From NCBI RefSeq assembly GCF_000144625.1, contig NC_014376.1, positions 1,116,001-1,180,000 on the forward strand: a DNA stretch of 64,000 nucleotides, read 5' to 3'. Under the pieces are notes generated by a model. It saw only the letters and a list, made by a program, of their open reading frames with translations, did no database searches and was not told where the DNA came from. Every line of letters begins with the position of its first letter. The first letter of the stretch is position 1. This document shows positions 1-9,020 of the stretch, one piece after another. A program made the translations under genes and the position numbers. This DNA is from [Clostridium] saccharolyticum WM1 (lineage in GTDB: Bacteria; Bacillota; Clostridia; Lachnospirales; Lachnospiraceae).

Positions 1-1
1 A

Positions 2-1114
2 TATACCGTAGTCCTTAACATGGGCTATACCTGGGAGATGGCTCTGGCCGCCGTGTTCATGGAAGGTATTATTTTCATCGCCCTTTCCCTGACAAACGTA
101 CGTGAAGCGATCTTCAATGCGATCCCTGTAAATTTAAAGCATGCCGTATCCGTAGGTATTGGCTTGTTTATCGCATTCATCGGACTTCAGAATGCAAAAA
201 TCGTCGTAGATGGGGCAACTCTCGTAACAATGTTTTCCTTTAAAAGCTCTTTGGGGGATGGTTCCTTTTATACCGTCGGCATTACCGTTTTGTTAGCGAT
301 TATCGGTATTCTGGTAACTGCTGTGCTGGTAGTAAAAAATGTAAAAGGCAACATTTTGTGGGGAATCATCATTACCTGGATTTTAGGTATGGTCTGTCAG
401 GCCATCGGCTTATACCGGCCAAATCCGGAGCTGGGAATGTACAGCGTATTCCCGAATTTCTCAGCAGGATTTGGAATTCCTGATATGAGTCCTACCTTCT
501 TGAAGCTGGATTTTTCCAGAGTAATTTCCCTGGATTTCCTTGTAGTAATGTTTGCATTCCTGTTCGTTGACATGTTCGATACCCTGGGAACCTTAATCGG
601 AGTGGCCTCCAAGGCTGATATGCTGGATAAAGACGGAAAGCTGCCTCAGATCAAGGGTGCATTAATGGCTGATGCCGTTGGTACGACAGCAGGAGCATTA
701 TTCGGTACCTCCACCACAACTACCTTCGTAGAAAGCGCCGCAGGTGTTGCAGAAGGCGGAAGAACCGGATTAACAGCAGTGGTTGCAGCCATTCTCTTTG
801 GCTTATCCCTGTTCTTGTCCCCGATTTTCTTAGCCATTCCGTCCTTTGCGACGGCACCGGCTCTGGTAGTGGTAGGCTTTTTAATGCTGACCTCTGTCAC
901 CAAAATAGATTTTGCAGATTTCACAGAAGCGATTCCAAGCTATATCGCCATCATTGCGATGCCGTTTATGTACAGCATTTCTGAAGGAATCTCCTTAGGA
1001 ATTATCTCTTACGTAGTTATTAATTTAGTAACCGGAAGAGCAAAAGAAAAGAAAATCAGTGCCCTTATGTATGTTTTGGCGATATTATTTGTGCTGAAAT
1101 ATATATTAATATAG
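2..1114 (+). CDS. NCS2 family nucleobase permease, AzgA/PbuG type (5' truncated by window edge)
   Basis: Integral membrane proton-coupled purine base importer of the NCS2 family, AzgA branch (adenine, guanine, hypoxanthine; relatives E. coli GhxP/GhxQ and B. subtilis PbuG). The frame is open to the window edge and reads YTVVLN before the first Met at 20, so the N-terminus, with the first membrane segments, is missing. Many hydrophobic segments are visible, plus family-typical stretches FVDMFDTLGTLIG and GTSTTTTFVESAAGVAEGG in the middle, the latter being the substrate-site loop of AzgA proteins. It is followed by a strong terminator and then xdhABC, which fits uptake of purines for the degradation locus. 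The exact base carried cannot be told from sequence. Family call is firm. Confidence 0.9.
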   Translation, partial: YTVVLNMGYTWEMALAAVFMEGIIFIALSLTNVREAIFNAIPVNLKHAVSVGIGLFIAFIGLQNAKIVVDGATLVTMFSFKSSLGDGSFYTVGITVLLAIIGILVTAVLVVKNVKGNILWGIIITWILGMVCQAIGLYRPNPELGMYSVFPNFSAGFGIPDMSPTFLKLDFSRVISLDFLVVMFAFLFVDMFDTLGTLIGVASKADMLDKDGKLPQIKGALMADAVGTTAGALFGTSTTTTFVESAAGVAEGGRTGLTAVVAAILFGLSLFLSPIFLAIPSFATAPALVVVGFLMLTSVTKIDFADFTEAIPSYIAIIAMPFMYSISEGISLGIISYVVINLVTGRAKEKKISALMYVLAILFVLKYILI

Positions 1115-1179
1115 CTATAAAAAAGCAAACCAATAAAGCAGTCTGATTAAAATCAGAACAACCGGTCAAAATACACAGG

Positions 1180-1248
1180 GACTGGCGGCGACATCACTTT
1201 GATAAGCGCTTAGCGCTTTGAAAAAGTCTCGTCTCCGTCAGTCTTTTT
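1180..1248 (+). terminator. Intrinsic terminator with long nested stem after the permease gene
   Basis: The outer arms 1180-1192 and 1231-1243 pair with G-U wobble and one mismatch. An inner perfect 6-bp stem AAGCGC/GCGCTT (1204-1209, 1213-1218) is nested within ACTTT/AAAGT pairing. Five T residues follow at 1244-1248. The nearly fully paired 64-nt RNA is longer than a normal terminator. Confidence 0.75.
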
Positions 1249-1309
1249 CATAAGGGAAGGACCGGGACACTGCGTATACAAATCATAATAAGAAATAGGA
1301 GGCGTTAAT

Positions 1310-3592
1310 ATGATAATCGGAAAAAGTGTTGCCCGTGTTGATGCATTTGACAAAGTCACGGGAAGATCCAAATACACCGATGATCTTTGTGAGAAAAATG
1401 CTCTGGTAGCGAAAATTTACCATTCTGCCATAGCCAATGGAAAGGTTACATCCATTGATACTTCAGAGGCAGAAAAAATACCGGGAGTGGTTAAGGTAGT
1501 GACCTGTTTTGACGTACCAAAGATCTATTTCCCGACAGCCGGTCATCCATGGTCTACGGATACAAGCCATCAGGATGTAGCAGACCGTCTGCTCTTAACA
1601 GACCGGGTGCGTTTCTGCGGCGATGATGTGGCAGCAGTAATTGCGGAAAGTGAAATAGCTGCTAAACAGGCGATCAAGGCGTTAAAGGTGGAATATGAGG
1701 AGTATCCCTTTGTTCTTGACGTCCAGGAGGCTATGGAAGAGGGGGCACCTCAGCTTCACGAAAAATATAGCAATAACATTCTGGGTCATTCCAGCATAAG
1801 AAAAGGGAATATAGAAGAGGCTATTAAGGAGCCGGGCTTAATTAAGATCGACCAGTGGTATGATACTCCCATTGTTCAGCACTGCCATATTGAAAACCAT
1901 ATTTGTTTTGCCAGTATGGAAAACGGAAAAATAACCGTGGTATCTTCCACCCAGATTCCTCATATCGTCAGAAGAGTGGTGGGGCAGGCTCTTGGAATTC
2001 CATGGGGAAGCGTCCGCATCGTCAAACCGTATATCGGAGGCGGTTTTGGTAACAAGCAGGATGCGTTATATGAGCCTCTTTGTGCCTATCTTTCAAAGGT
2101 CGTTGGAGGACGTCTGGTAAAACTTGATGTGACCAGGGAGGAAACCTTTGTAAGCAACCGTACAAGACACGCCATCCGCAGTCATATCATCAGCTGGGTT
2201 CGTCCTGACGGTACCTTTGCGGCCCGCAAGCTGGAGTGCTTTTCCAACCAGGGAGCCTATGCTTCTCACGGACATGGAATCGCAGCAAAGGGAATGAACG
2301 CGTTTCCCCAGTTGTATCCATGTGAAAATATAGAATGCGATTCCTATACGGTATTCACCAATTTGCCTGTGGCAGGAGCCATGCGAGGCTACGGGATCCC
2401 TCAGGCCATGTTCCCAGTGGAAAGCCAGTCCGATGACATTGCTCAGGCAATTGGCATGGACCCGGTGGAATTCCGCCGTAAAAACCTTATGCCCGTTGGT
2501 TATGTTGATGGTTTTTCTAAAAATGAAAATTACTTTGATACCTTTAACCAGTGCCTGGAAAAGGGAAAAGCATATATAGACTTTGACCGGAAAAGAAAGG
2601 AATACGCAAACCAGACCGGACCTGTCCGTAAAGGCATTGGCTGTGCGGTTTTCTGGTATAATACTGCAGTATGGCCTATCAGCTTAGAGTCCTCTTCCTG
2701 CCGGATGGTGCTGAACCAGGACGGTTCCGTACAGGTGCAGCTGGCAGAGACAGAGATCGGCCAGGGAGCTGATACGGCTTTTGCCCAAATGACGGCAGAT
2801 ACCCTGGGAATTCCTTTTGAAATGGTTCATGTGATTTCCAGCCAGGATACGGATGTTACTCCCTTTGGTACTGGAGCCTATGCGTCAAGGCAGACCTATG
2901 TAGCAGGCTTTTCCATTAAGCAGACGGCGCTTTTATTAAAAGAGAGAATCTTAAATTATGCTCATGAGCTGACCAGAATGCCGGTCTTTAACCTGGATAT
3001 CAGAGATGGAAGAATCGTGCGGACCACGGATGGAAGGGAGCTTCTGACCCTGGAAGAATTATCGACTGAGGCCATTTACAGTCTTTCCCACAGCCAGCAT
3101 CTGACCTCAGAAAGCACTTACCAGATTAAGTCCAACGCATATTCCTTTGGCTGCTGCTTTGCCGAGGTAGAAGTGGATATTCCCATGTGCAAGGTAAAGC
3201 TGGTTGACATTATCAATGTCCATGACTGCGGACAGCTGATCAATCCGGCTCTGGCCCAGGCCCAGGTCCATGGAGGCATGAGCATGGGAATCGGCTATGC
3301 CCTTTCTGAGCAGCTTCTCATTGATGAAAAGACAGGCAGAACATTAAATGATAATCTGTTGGATTATAAATTATCCACTACTATGGATCATCCTCATCTG
3401 GAGGCACAGTTTGTGGAGAATTACGAACCTACCAGCGCATTTGGAACAAAGTCCCTGGGGGAACCCCCGGCCTGTCCGGTGGCACCGGCCATCCGCAATG
3501 CCATATTAAATGCAACAGGTGTTTCCATGTACCAGATACCCATGACATCTCAGGCGGTATTTAAACGGTTTAAGGAAGAGGGACTAATCTGA
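1310..3592 (+). CDS. xdhA: Xanthine dehydrogenase, molybdenum-binding subunit
   Basis: Catalytic subunit of a three-subunit xanthine dehydrogenase: hydroxylates hypoxanthine and xanthine at a molybdopterin centre and passes electrons to the FeS and FAD subunits encoded next. At 760 aa it has the length of E. coli XdhA (752). Visible landmarks are the N-terminal hammerhead domain (about 1-130), the cofactor-binding IGGGFGNKQ at about residue 242, AGAMRGYG near 358, a GQGADTAFAQM loop, and the C-terminal KSLGEPP with Glu718 as the catalytic glutamate. The start has AGGAGG six bases upstream. The order A-B-C matches E. coli. Linked yqeB, yqeC and mocA suggest the selenium-dependent hydroxylase class, in which selenium is a labile Mo ligand rather than selenocysteine; that is inference. 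Confidence 0.93.
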   Translation: MIIGKSVARVDAFDKVTGRSKYTDDLCEKNALVAKIYHSAIANGKVTSIDTSEAEKIPGVVKVVTCFDVPKIYFPTAGHPWSTDTSHQDVADRLLLTDRVRFCGDDVAAVIAESEIAAKQAIKALKVEYEEYPFVLDVQEAMEEGAPQLHEKYSNNILGHSSIRKGNIEEAIKEPGLIKIDQWYDTPIVQHCHIENHICFASMENGKITVVSSTQIPHIVRRVVGQALGIPWGSVRIVKPYIGGGFGNKQDALYEPLCAYLSKVVGGRLVKLDVTREETFVSNRTRHAIRSHIISWVRPDGTFAARKLECFSNQGAYASHGHGIAAKGMNAFPQLYPCENIECDSYTVFTNLPVAGAMRGYGIPQAMFPVESQSDDIAQAIGMDPVEFRRKNLMPVGYVDGFSKNENYFDTFNQCLEKGKAYIDFDRKRKEYANQTGPVRKGIGCAVFWYNTAVWPISLESSSCRMVLNQDGSVQVQLAETEIGQGADTAFAQMTADTLGIPFEMVHVISSQDTDVTPFGTGAYASRQTYVAGFSIKQTALLLKERILNYAHELTRMPVFNLDIRDGRIVRTTDGRELLTLEELSTEAIYSLSHSQHLTSESTYQIKSNAYSFGCCFAEVEVDIPMCKVKLVDIINVHDCGQLINPALAQAQVHGGMSMGIGYALSEQLLIDEKTGRTLNDNLLDYKLSTTMDHPHLEAQFVENYEPTSAFGTKSLGEPPACPVAPAIRNAILNATGVSMYQIPMTSQAVFKRFKEEGLI

Positions 3593-3669
3593 TGTTACAG
3601 TTGGCCTTGTATCTGGCGTTTGGAGCGATATTCAAACCCACAGCTCATAATGCCATGGCGAAATTGTAA
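3592..3669 (+). CDS. Possible 25-aa hydrophobic microprotein between xdhA and xdhB
   Basis: A 25-codon reading frame starts on the last base of the xdhA stop (TGATG overlap at 3590-3594) and ends at TAA 3667-3669, filling most of the xdhA-xdhB gap. Residues 1-14 (MLQLALYLAFGAIF) are hydrophobic and the tail is KPTAHNAMAKL. The overlap would allow translational coupling to xdhA. There is no separate ribosome site of its own and no family is recognised. It could be chance; expression is unproven. Confidence 0.3.
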   Translation: MLQLALYLAFGAIFKPTAHNAMAKL

Positions 3670-3696
3670 CAATAAAACAGCAAGGAGGAATGCTTT

Positions 3697-4578
3697 ATGT
3701 ATGATATGAAAGCGTTATATGAAGCAGATACCGTAGAAAATGCGGTAAAGCTGCGTTTGGAACATCCGGAGGCCCAGATCATAGCCGGCGGAAGTGATGT
3801 TTTGATTCAGATGAGAGAGGGAAAACGTGCCGGAAAGGAATTGATCAGCATTTATATGATCAATGAAATGAGAGGCGTGAGTCTGGATGAGGAAGAGGCC
3901 ATCCGCATAGGTTCTCTCACCAGTTTTTCCCATATTACCAAGGACCCCATCATTCAGAAATATATTAATGTACTTGGAGAAGCAGTAGATATGGTGGGCG
4001 GGCCCCAGATAAGAAACATTGCCACCATCGGAGGGAATACCTGCAACGGCGTTACCTCTGCGGATTCAGCCTCCACGCTTTTTGCATGGGATGCCATCAT
4101 TGAACTGACTGGCCCTGAAGGCATCCGCCGGATTCCAATCAGTGATTTCTATATTAAGGCGGGTACTGTGGATATCAGAGAGGGAGAGCTTCAGACGGCT
4201 GTGATCATTCCAAAGAAAAGCTATGAAGGCTATAAGGGCCATTATATTAAATATGCAAACAGAAACGCCATGGATATCGCTACCACTGGCTGCTCCGTCA
4301 ATGTGAAGCTGTCTGAGGATAAAAAGACCGTGGAAGACATAAGGATTGCTTACGGAGTGGCAGGCCCTATTCCAATGCGTACAAAAAGTGCAGAAAATCT
4401 GGCAAAGGGACAGCAGGTATCAAAGGAGCTGGCGGAGGCTTTTGGAAAAGAGGTTCTTTCGGACATCAACCCAAGAGACAGTTGGCGGGCTTCAAAGGAT
4501 TTCCGTAAGCACGTTGCTGTGGAAATGGCAACCCGCTGCTTCATTGAGTCAGTGAAACTTTCAGGAGGTGAGATCTAA
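3697..4578 (+). CDS. xdhB: Xanthine dehydrogenase, FAD-binding subunit
   Basis: FAD subunit that takes electrons from the FeS subunit and hands them to NAD+ or another acceptor. Length 293 aa against 292 in E. coli XdhB, with clear collinear similarity. FAD-binding motifs are IAGGSDVL (residues 29-36) and IRNIATIGGN with the following NGVTSADSA (about 104-121). The C-terminal CO dehydrogenase flavoprotein domain ends in the conserved WRASKDFRKH stretch. The start is preceded by AAGGAGG at good spacing. Its stop overlaps the xdhC start by one base, so the two are translationally coupled. Confidence 0.93.
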   Translation: MYDMKALYEADTVENAVKLRLEHPEAQIIAGGSDVLIQMREGKRAGKELISIYMINEMRGVSLDEEEAIRIGSLTSFSHITKDPIIQKYINVLGEAVDMVGGPQIRNIATIGGNTCNGVTSADSASTLFAWDAIIELTGPEGIRRIPISDFYIKAGTVDIREGELQTAVIIPKKSYEGYKGHYIKYANRNAMDIATTGCSVNVKLSEDKKTVEDIRIAYGVAGPIPMRTKSAENLAKGQQVSKELAEAFGKEVLSDINPRDSWRASKDFRKHVAVEMATRCFIESVKLSGGEI

Positions 4579-5072
4579 TGCCGGTACAATATAAGTTGGT
4601 AAAATGTACCATCAACGGAAAATATACAGAAACAATGGTGGATGTACGGGCTTCCCTGACTGATATGTTAAGGGATGATTACCGGCTGACTTCCGTAAAA
4701 AAAGGATGTGAGGTAGGAGAATGCGGAGCCTGTAATGTGATCATAGACCATGAGTGCTTCAATTCCTGCATCTATCTGGCCATCTGGGCTGATGGAAAAG
4801 AAATTACGACCCTGGAAAGCCTTATGGGGCCCAATGGAGAGCTTTCCGATATCCAGCAGGCATTTATTGACGAGGCAGCCGTCCAGTGCGGATTCTGTAC
4901 GCCGGGATTTATTATGTCAGCGGTGGAGATTTTAGAAAGCGGAAAAGAGTATACAAGAGAGGAACTCAGAAAGCTGATGTCCGGCCATCTATGCCGGTGT
5001 ACAGGCTATGAAAATATTTTAAATGCGGTAGAGAAAACCATGCTCCGCAGATTGGGAAAGCTGCCTTCCTGA
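4578..5072 (+). CDS. xdhC: Xanthine dehydrogenase, [2Fe-2S] subunit
   Basis: Small electron-transfer subunit with two [2Fe-2S] clusters linking the molybdenum centre of XdhA to the FAD of XdhB. The ferredoxin-like N-terminal domain carries Cys44, Cys49, Cys52 and Cys64 (GCEVGECGAC...C). The helical C-terminal domain carries Cys104, Cys107, Cys139 and Cys141 (QCGFC, CRC). All eight ligands are intact. The 164-aa length fits the family (E. coli XdhC 159). ATG overlaps the xdhB TAA by one base and AGGAGGTG lies within the end of xdhB. It is the last gene of the operon and is followed by a terminator. The symbol follows E. coli usage; in other genera xdhC names a maturation factor. Confidence 0.93.
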   Translation: MPVQYKLVKCTINGKYTETMVDVRASLTDMLRDDYRLTSVKKGCEVGECGACNVIIDHECFNSCIYLAIWADGKEITTLESLMGPNGELSDIQQAFIDEAAVQCGFCTPGFIMSAVEILESGKEYTREELRKLMSGHLCRCTGYENILNAVEKTMLRRLGKLPS

Positions 5073-5095
5073 TTTTCTCTTAAAAGAACAAAAGA

Positions 5096-5141
5096 AGCAG
5101 GGCCAGAGCAACGAAACGGTTGCCATGGCCCTGCTCTTTTT
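5096..5141. terminator. Bidirectional terminator between xdhC and the TspO-like gene
   Basis: Arms AGCAGGGCCA (5096-5105) and TGGCCCTGCT (5126-5135) pair perfectly, with GCAAC/GGTTGC pairing inside, followed by TTTTT at 5137-5141. A-rich sequence precedes the hairpin, so it can also stop leftward transcription from the convergent gene. Confidence 0.85.
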
Positions 5142-5176
5142 GCGTCAGCAATGAGCCGGATAATATGTATGAGATC

Positions 5177-5641
5177 TCAATTAAGAAATACGATCCCCAG
5201 GTTCAAGTATGCGGCAAAGGTGACCCAAAGCAGGTAAGGAACTTGTAAAACGGCTGCATCGGGATTGGCAGACCAGAAGGCTTTTATCATTTTCATAATA
5301 AAGTACCAAAGCAAAAGGAGTAGTAAAAATGCCAGCAGATAGTTTTTTAAGTTAAAAAACACCAGGCTCCAGAGAACGTTCAGCAATAACTGGATCCCAT
5401 ATAATTTAAGGGATTCATTCTTTCGGTGGGAGGGGGAGGAGGCGGCTAAATAGGAGCCGATCCCCATAAGGATATAAAGAACCGTCCAAATAATAGGAAA
5501 CAGCCAGCCGGGAGGAGAAACGGCAGGAAGATTCAGGTTTTTATATATGGACCAGTTGTTTCTGATCATAAATCCTGCCAAAGCCCCGACTCCAAGGGGA
5601 AAAGCGATATAAGCAGAAAGAATTTTCCTGTTTCTATCCAT
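5177..5641 (-). CDS. TspO/MBR family membrane protein
   Basis: Five-helix membrane protein of the TspO/peripheral benzodiazepine receptor family, whose members bind porphyrins and similar ligands and act in tetrapyrrole or stress responses. At 154 aa it has the family length. The signature loop PPGWLFPIIWTVLYILMG lies at about residues 43-60 and five hydrophobic segments are visible. The start has AGGAG at correct spacing (CAGGAGAATTCCT before ATG). It lies just downstream of the AraC-type regulator on the same strand with a 36-bp gap, so the two may be co-transcribed. Its role in this anaerobe is unknown. Confidence 0.85.
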   Translation of the reverse strand: MDRNRKILSAYIAFPLGVGALAGFMIRNNWSIYKNLNLPAVSPPGWLFPIIWTVLYILMGIGSYLAASSPSHRKNESLKLYGIQLLLNVLWSLVFFNLKNYLLAFLLLLLLWYFIMKMIKAFWSANPDAAVLQVPYLLWVTFAAYLNLGIVFLN

Positions 5642-5677
5642 AGGAATTCTCCTGTTTTGTATTTGCTACTAGTTTAT

Positions 5678-6574
5678 TCAGACGATAGGGGGAATATCCA
5701 TGTGCCTTCTGAATTCCCTGGGGGTCATTCCAAATTTTTCCTTAAAGATCCGGTTAAAGTAGGATAAATTATTAAATCCGGTTTCCGCTGCAATGGTAAG
5801 AACGGAATCCTCGGAGGAGAGAAGCAGTCTGGAGGCCATGGTCAGACGGTAATCATTTAAATAAGCGGTAAAGGGCATCTCCATGGTTTTTTTGAAAAAT
5901 TTCATAAAATGAGACTGGCTCATGCCGCAGGCTCCGGATATTTCTTGTATGGAAAGAGGATCGCTGTAATGCTGTTCCACGTATTTCAGGATCTGTCTGG
6001 TCCGCTCCAGTTCCTTTGGAGGGCGGGAGGGAGGAGCAAAGGTGCCTGACTCATGGCTCCAGAAAAGAAAGAATAATTGGAACAATTTTCCCTTGATCAA
6101 CAGCTCGTAGCCCTGGGGAAATGTTTCCCGTATCTGGTCGATCTGGTCCAGGCAGGAGGCGATCTCTTGGTAGCAGGGCAGGCTCTCAGTAATCAGCACC
6201 GGCAGATTTTTCCGGCCGCTGCTGATGGGTGAGAGATAGGTATCCCAGCAGATATCCGGCTGCCTGGAGCCTAATAAGTTTAAGTTGAAAATAATGTTTT
6301 CATACTCCATGGATTCCTGCTTCCACTTTTCAATGGTGTGCAGCTTACCGGGACAGACAACTACAATGTCACCCCCATGGACCTGGTAAGGAACAAAATC
6401 TACCGATACCAGACCGGTTCCTTTTTTAATGTAAATGAACTCCATCTCATCGTGCCAGTGAAGAGGAACCTTGTTAAAATCCAGGGGTATGGTGCAGGGA
6501 TAAGTCAGATAAGGAAAACCGGAAGAGTCCTGCTCCCGTCTTTCCTGATAGTTTTCGTATTGTATAATATTCAT
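5678..6574 (-). CDS. AraC family transcriptional regulator with N-terminal cupin
   Basis: Cytosolic sugar-type AraC regulator of 298 aa. The N-terminal cupin domain (about 1-140; PLHWHDEMEFIYIKKG and VVVCPGKLHTI) would bind the effector. The C-terminal pair of helix-turn-helix motifs (about 190-290) includes SIQEISGACGMSQSHFMKFF and IAAETGFNNLSYFNRIFKEKFG. The start has AGGAG four bases upstream. It is divergent from the glycogen phosphorylase gene across a 139-bp gap, so control of that gene is a reasonable guess. It does not obviously belong to the purine locus. Confidence 0.88.
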   Translation of the reverse strand: MNIIQYENYQERREQDSSGFPYLTYPCTIPLDFNKVPLHWHDEMEFIYIKKGTGLVSVDFVPYQVHGGDIVVVCPGKLHTIEKWKQESMEYENIIFNLNLLGSRQPDICWDTYLSPISSGRKNLPVLITESLPCYQEIASCLDQIDQIRETFPQGYELLIKGKLFQLFFLFWSHESGTFAPPSRPPKELERTRQILKYVEQHYSDPLSIQEISGACGMSQSHFMKFFKKTMEMPFTAYLNDYRLTMASRLLLSSEDSVLTIAAETGFNNLSYFNRIFKEKFGMTPREFRRHMDIPPIV

Positions 6575-6667
6575 AAAGCTCCTGTTTTTCCAATGATTTC
6601 ATTAGTTAATGATAGTATTGTACCATATTAGGCCAGAATGCTGCAAGATAATCAGAGTCATGGGTAT

Positions 6668-6673
6668 TATAAT
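6668..6673 (+). promoter_or_regulatory. Candidate -10 box for the glycogen phosphorylase gene
   Basis: A perfect TATAAT stands 40 bp before the chosen ATG in the divergent gap between the AraC gene and glgP. No good -35 hexamer lies 16-18 bp upstream, which would fit activator dependence, but the call rests on the -10 alone. Confidence 0.35.
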
Positions 6674-6713
6674 ACTAAAAGAAAGTAAAATTAGAAGAAA
6701 AGGAGTGGTCCGT

Positions 6714-8963
6714 ATGAATCTTGAACAACGGATTTATGACATATACGAAAAATCGGTGGATCAGTGTTCTGACCGGGAGCTTTATTTGGCACTGTTAAAA
6801 ATTGTACAGGAGGAAGGGGAAAAAAGGCAGTGGGAGGAAGGAAAGAAAAAAATCTATTATTTATCTGCGGAATTTCTGATGGGAAAGCTGCTTTCCAATA
6901 ATCTCATCAACCTTGGCCTTTATGAAGAGGTCTGTCGGGTCCTTAGTAAATACGGCAAGGATATTTGTGAGATCGAAGAGCTGGAACCGGAGCCTTCTCT
7001 TGGAAACGGGGGACTGGGACGTCTTGCTGCCTGTTTTCTTGATTCCATGGCAACCCTTGGGATAAACGGGGATGGCATTGGCTTAAATTATCATTTTGGT
7101 TTGTTTAAGCAGTCCTTTAAGGACCATCTTCAGTCGGAAGCACCAAATCCCTGGATCGAACCGGATACATGGCTTACTAAGACAGAAGTTACCTATCCGG
7201 TGGCTTTTGGCAGGCTTACCGTTTATTCCAGAATGTATGACATAAGGGTGACCGGTTATCAGGGACGGACCAATCGTCTCCATTTGTTTGATTTAGAGAC
7301 CGTTGACGAGGGGCTTGTGGAAGATGGGATCGCCTTTGATAAGGAAGACATTAAAAAGAACCTGACCCTGTTCCTTTATCCCGATGACAGCGATGAGGAA
7401 GGCAGGAGGCTGCGTATATACCAGCAGTATTTCATGGTCAGCAGCGCCGCTCAGTATATTTTGGATGAGTGTATCAGAAAGGGCAGCAAGCTTTATGATC
7501 TGCCGGAATATGCGGTCATCCAGATCAATGATACCCATCCATCCATGGTGATCCCGGAGCTGGTCCGTCTTTTGACTCTGCGGGGGATCTCCTTTGAAAA
7601 GGCAGCAGACATTGTCAGCAGGACCTGTGCCTATACCAATCACACCATCCTGGCGGAAGCCCTTGAAAAGTGGCCCATGGAATATTTAGAGGAAGCCGTT
7701 CCTCAGCTGGTGCCTGTGATAAAGAAGCTGGATGAACAGGCGCGGAAGGCCCATAAGGACCCCTCCGTAAGGATTATTGATGAAAATGGTCTGGTGCACA
7801 TGGCTCATATGGATATCCATTACGGATTCAGTGTCAATGGTGTGGCATACCTTCATACGGAAATACTGAAAAAAAGTGAATTAAAGAATTTTTATGATAT
7901 TTACCCTGAGAAGTTTTCCAATAAAACCAACGGAATCACCTTCCGGCGGTGGCTCCTTCACTGCAATCCCCTGCTTACGGAACTTATTACTTCCAGGATC
8001 GGAGAGGGCTATAAGAGGGATGCAATGGAACTGGAAAAGCTGGAAGCCTATCATGACAAGGAGACCTTAAGAGCAATTCTGGATATGAAAAAACAGAACA
8101 AGACCGCTTTAAAGGAATATCTTATGTCAACACAGGGGACGGCCATTGATGAGAATTCCATTTATGATATTCAAGTCAAACGTCTTCATGAGTATAAAAG
8201 GCAGCAGCTGAATGCCCTTTCTGTAATACACAAGTATCTGGAAATCAAAAAGGGAAATCTGCCCTCTACGCCGGTCACTGTGATCTTTGGTGCAAAGGCA
8301 GCACCCGCCTATGTGATTGCAAAGGACATCATTCATCTGATCTTATGTCTTCAGGAACTGGTGAACAATGATCCCCAGGTCAGCCCCTATCTTAAGGTAG
8401 TAATGGTGGAAAATTACAACGTAACCAAGGCGGAAAAGCTGATTCCTGCCTGCGATATTTCTCAGCAGATATCCTTAGCCTCCAAAGAGGCCAGCGGGAC
8501 GGGCAATATGAAATTCATGTTAAACGGAGCGGTGACCCTTGGAACCATGGATGGAGCCAATGTGGAGATTGCCAAATTGGTTGGAAGGGACAATATTTAT
8601 ATTTTCGGAGAGTCCAGTGAAAAAGTGATAGAGCATTATGCAAAGGCGGATTATGTGGCTAAGGAGTTTTATAAAAAGGATGAAGAAATCCGGGAAGCTT
8701 TGGATTTCATGGTAGGAGAGGAGATGACAGCGATCGGCCATAAGGAAAGCTTAAAGCGTCTTTATGATGAAATCCTGAAAAAAGACTGGTTTATGACCCT
8801 TCTGGATTACAGGTCGTATGAAGCTGCCAGGGAAAGGATATACAGGGACTATGAGGATTCTTATGCATGGGCAGGAAAGATGCTGACCAATATCAGCAAA
8901 GCAGGATACTTCTCCTCGGACCGCACCATATCAGAGTATAACCGGGACATCTGGAAGGTTTAA
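6714..8963 (+). CDS. glgP: Glycogen/starch/alpha-glucan phosphorylase
   Basis: Cytosolic PLP-dependent enzyme that releases glucose 1-phosphate from the non-reducing ends of glycogen or maltodextrins. The start at 6714 (MNLEQRIY) has AAGGAG upstream; an in-frame ATG at 6609 has no ribosome site and would add 35 non-homologous residues. The product is 749 aa, typical of clostridial members. Landmarks include [10 protein letters not shown] and [16 protein letters not shown] near the N-terminus, NDTHPS in the middle, [15 protein letters not shown], and [15 protein letters not shown], whose Lys binds PLP, followed by [10 protein letters not shown]. It is monocistronic, closed by a terminator, and sits inside the purine locus without an obvious functional link. 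Confidence 0.93.
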   Translation: MNLEQRIYDIYEKSVDQCSDRELYLALLKIVQEEGEKRQWEEGKKKIYYLSAEFLMGKLLSNNLINLGLYEEVCRVLSKYGKDICEIEELEPEPSLGNGGLGRLAACFLDSMATLGINGDGIGLNYHFGLFKQSFKDHLQSEAPNPWIEPDTWLTKTEVTYPVAFGRLTVYSRMYDIRVTGYQGRTNRLHLFDLETVDEGLVEDGIAFDKEDIKKNLTLFLYPDDSDEEGRRLRIYQQYFMVSSAAQYILDECIRKGSKLYDLPEYAVIQINDTHPSMVIPELVRLLTLRGISFEKAADIVSRTCAYTNHTILAEALEKWPMEYLEEAVPQLVPVIKKLDEQARKAHKDPSVRIIDENGLVHMAHMDIHYGFSVNGVAYLHTEILKKSELKNFYDIYPEKFSNKTNGITFRRWLLHCNPLLTELITSRIGEGYKRDAMELEKLEAYHDKETLRAILDMKKQNKTALKEYLMSTQGTAIDENSIYDIQVKRLHEYKRQQLNALSVIHKYLEIKKGNLPSTPVTVIFGAKAAPAYVIAKDIIHLILCLQELVNNDPQVSPYLKVVMVENYNVTKAEKLIPACDISQQISLASKEASGTGNMKFMLNGAVTLGTMDGANVEIAKLVGRDNIYIFGESSEKVIEHYAKADYVAKEFYKKDEEIREALDFMVGEEMTAIGHKESLKRLYDEILKKDWFMTLLDYRSYEAARERIYRDYEDSYAWAGKMLTNISKAGYFSSDRTISEYNRDIWKV

Positions 8964-8971
8964 AAAGGATG

Positions 8972-9012
8972 AAAAAAGGGCTATTGGATAGGATCCAATA
9001 GCCCGAAGTTTT
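8972..9012. terminator. Bidirectional terminator between glgP and the purine permease gene
   Basis: Perfect 11-bp arms GGGCTATTGGA (8978-8988) and TCCAATAGCCC (8994-9004) with a 5-nt loop. Six A residues (8972-8977) flank the left arm, giving a T-tract for the leftward operon, and TTTT (9009-9012) follows on the right. It ends both convergent units. Confidence 0.88.
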
Positions 9013-9020
9013 ATCAATTA

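Noticed and set aside
1310..3592. Selenocysteine codon in xdhA
   Set aside because: The frame has no internal TGA, and selenium in this enzyme class is a labile ligand, not selenocysteine.
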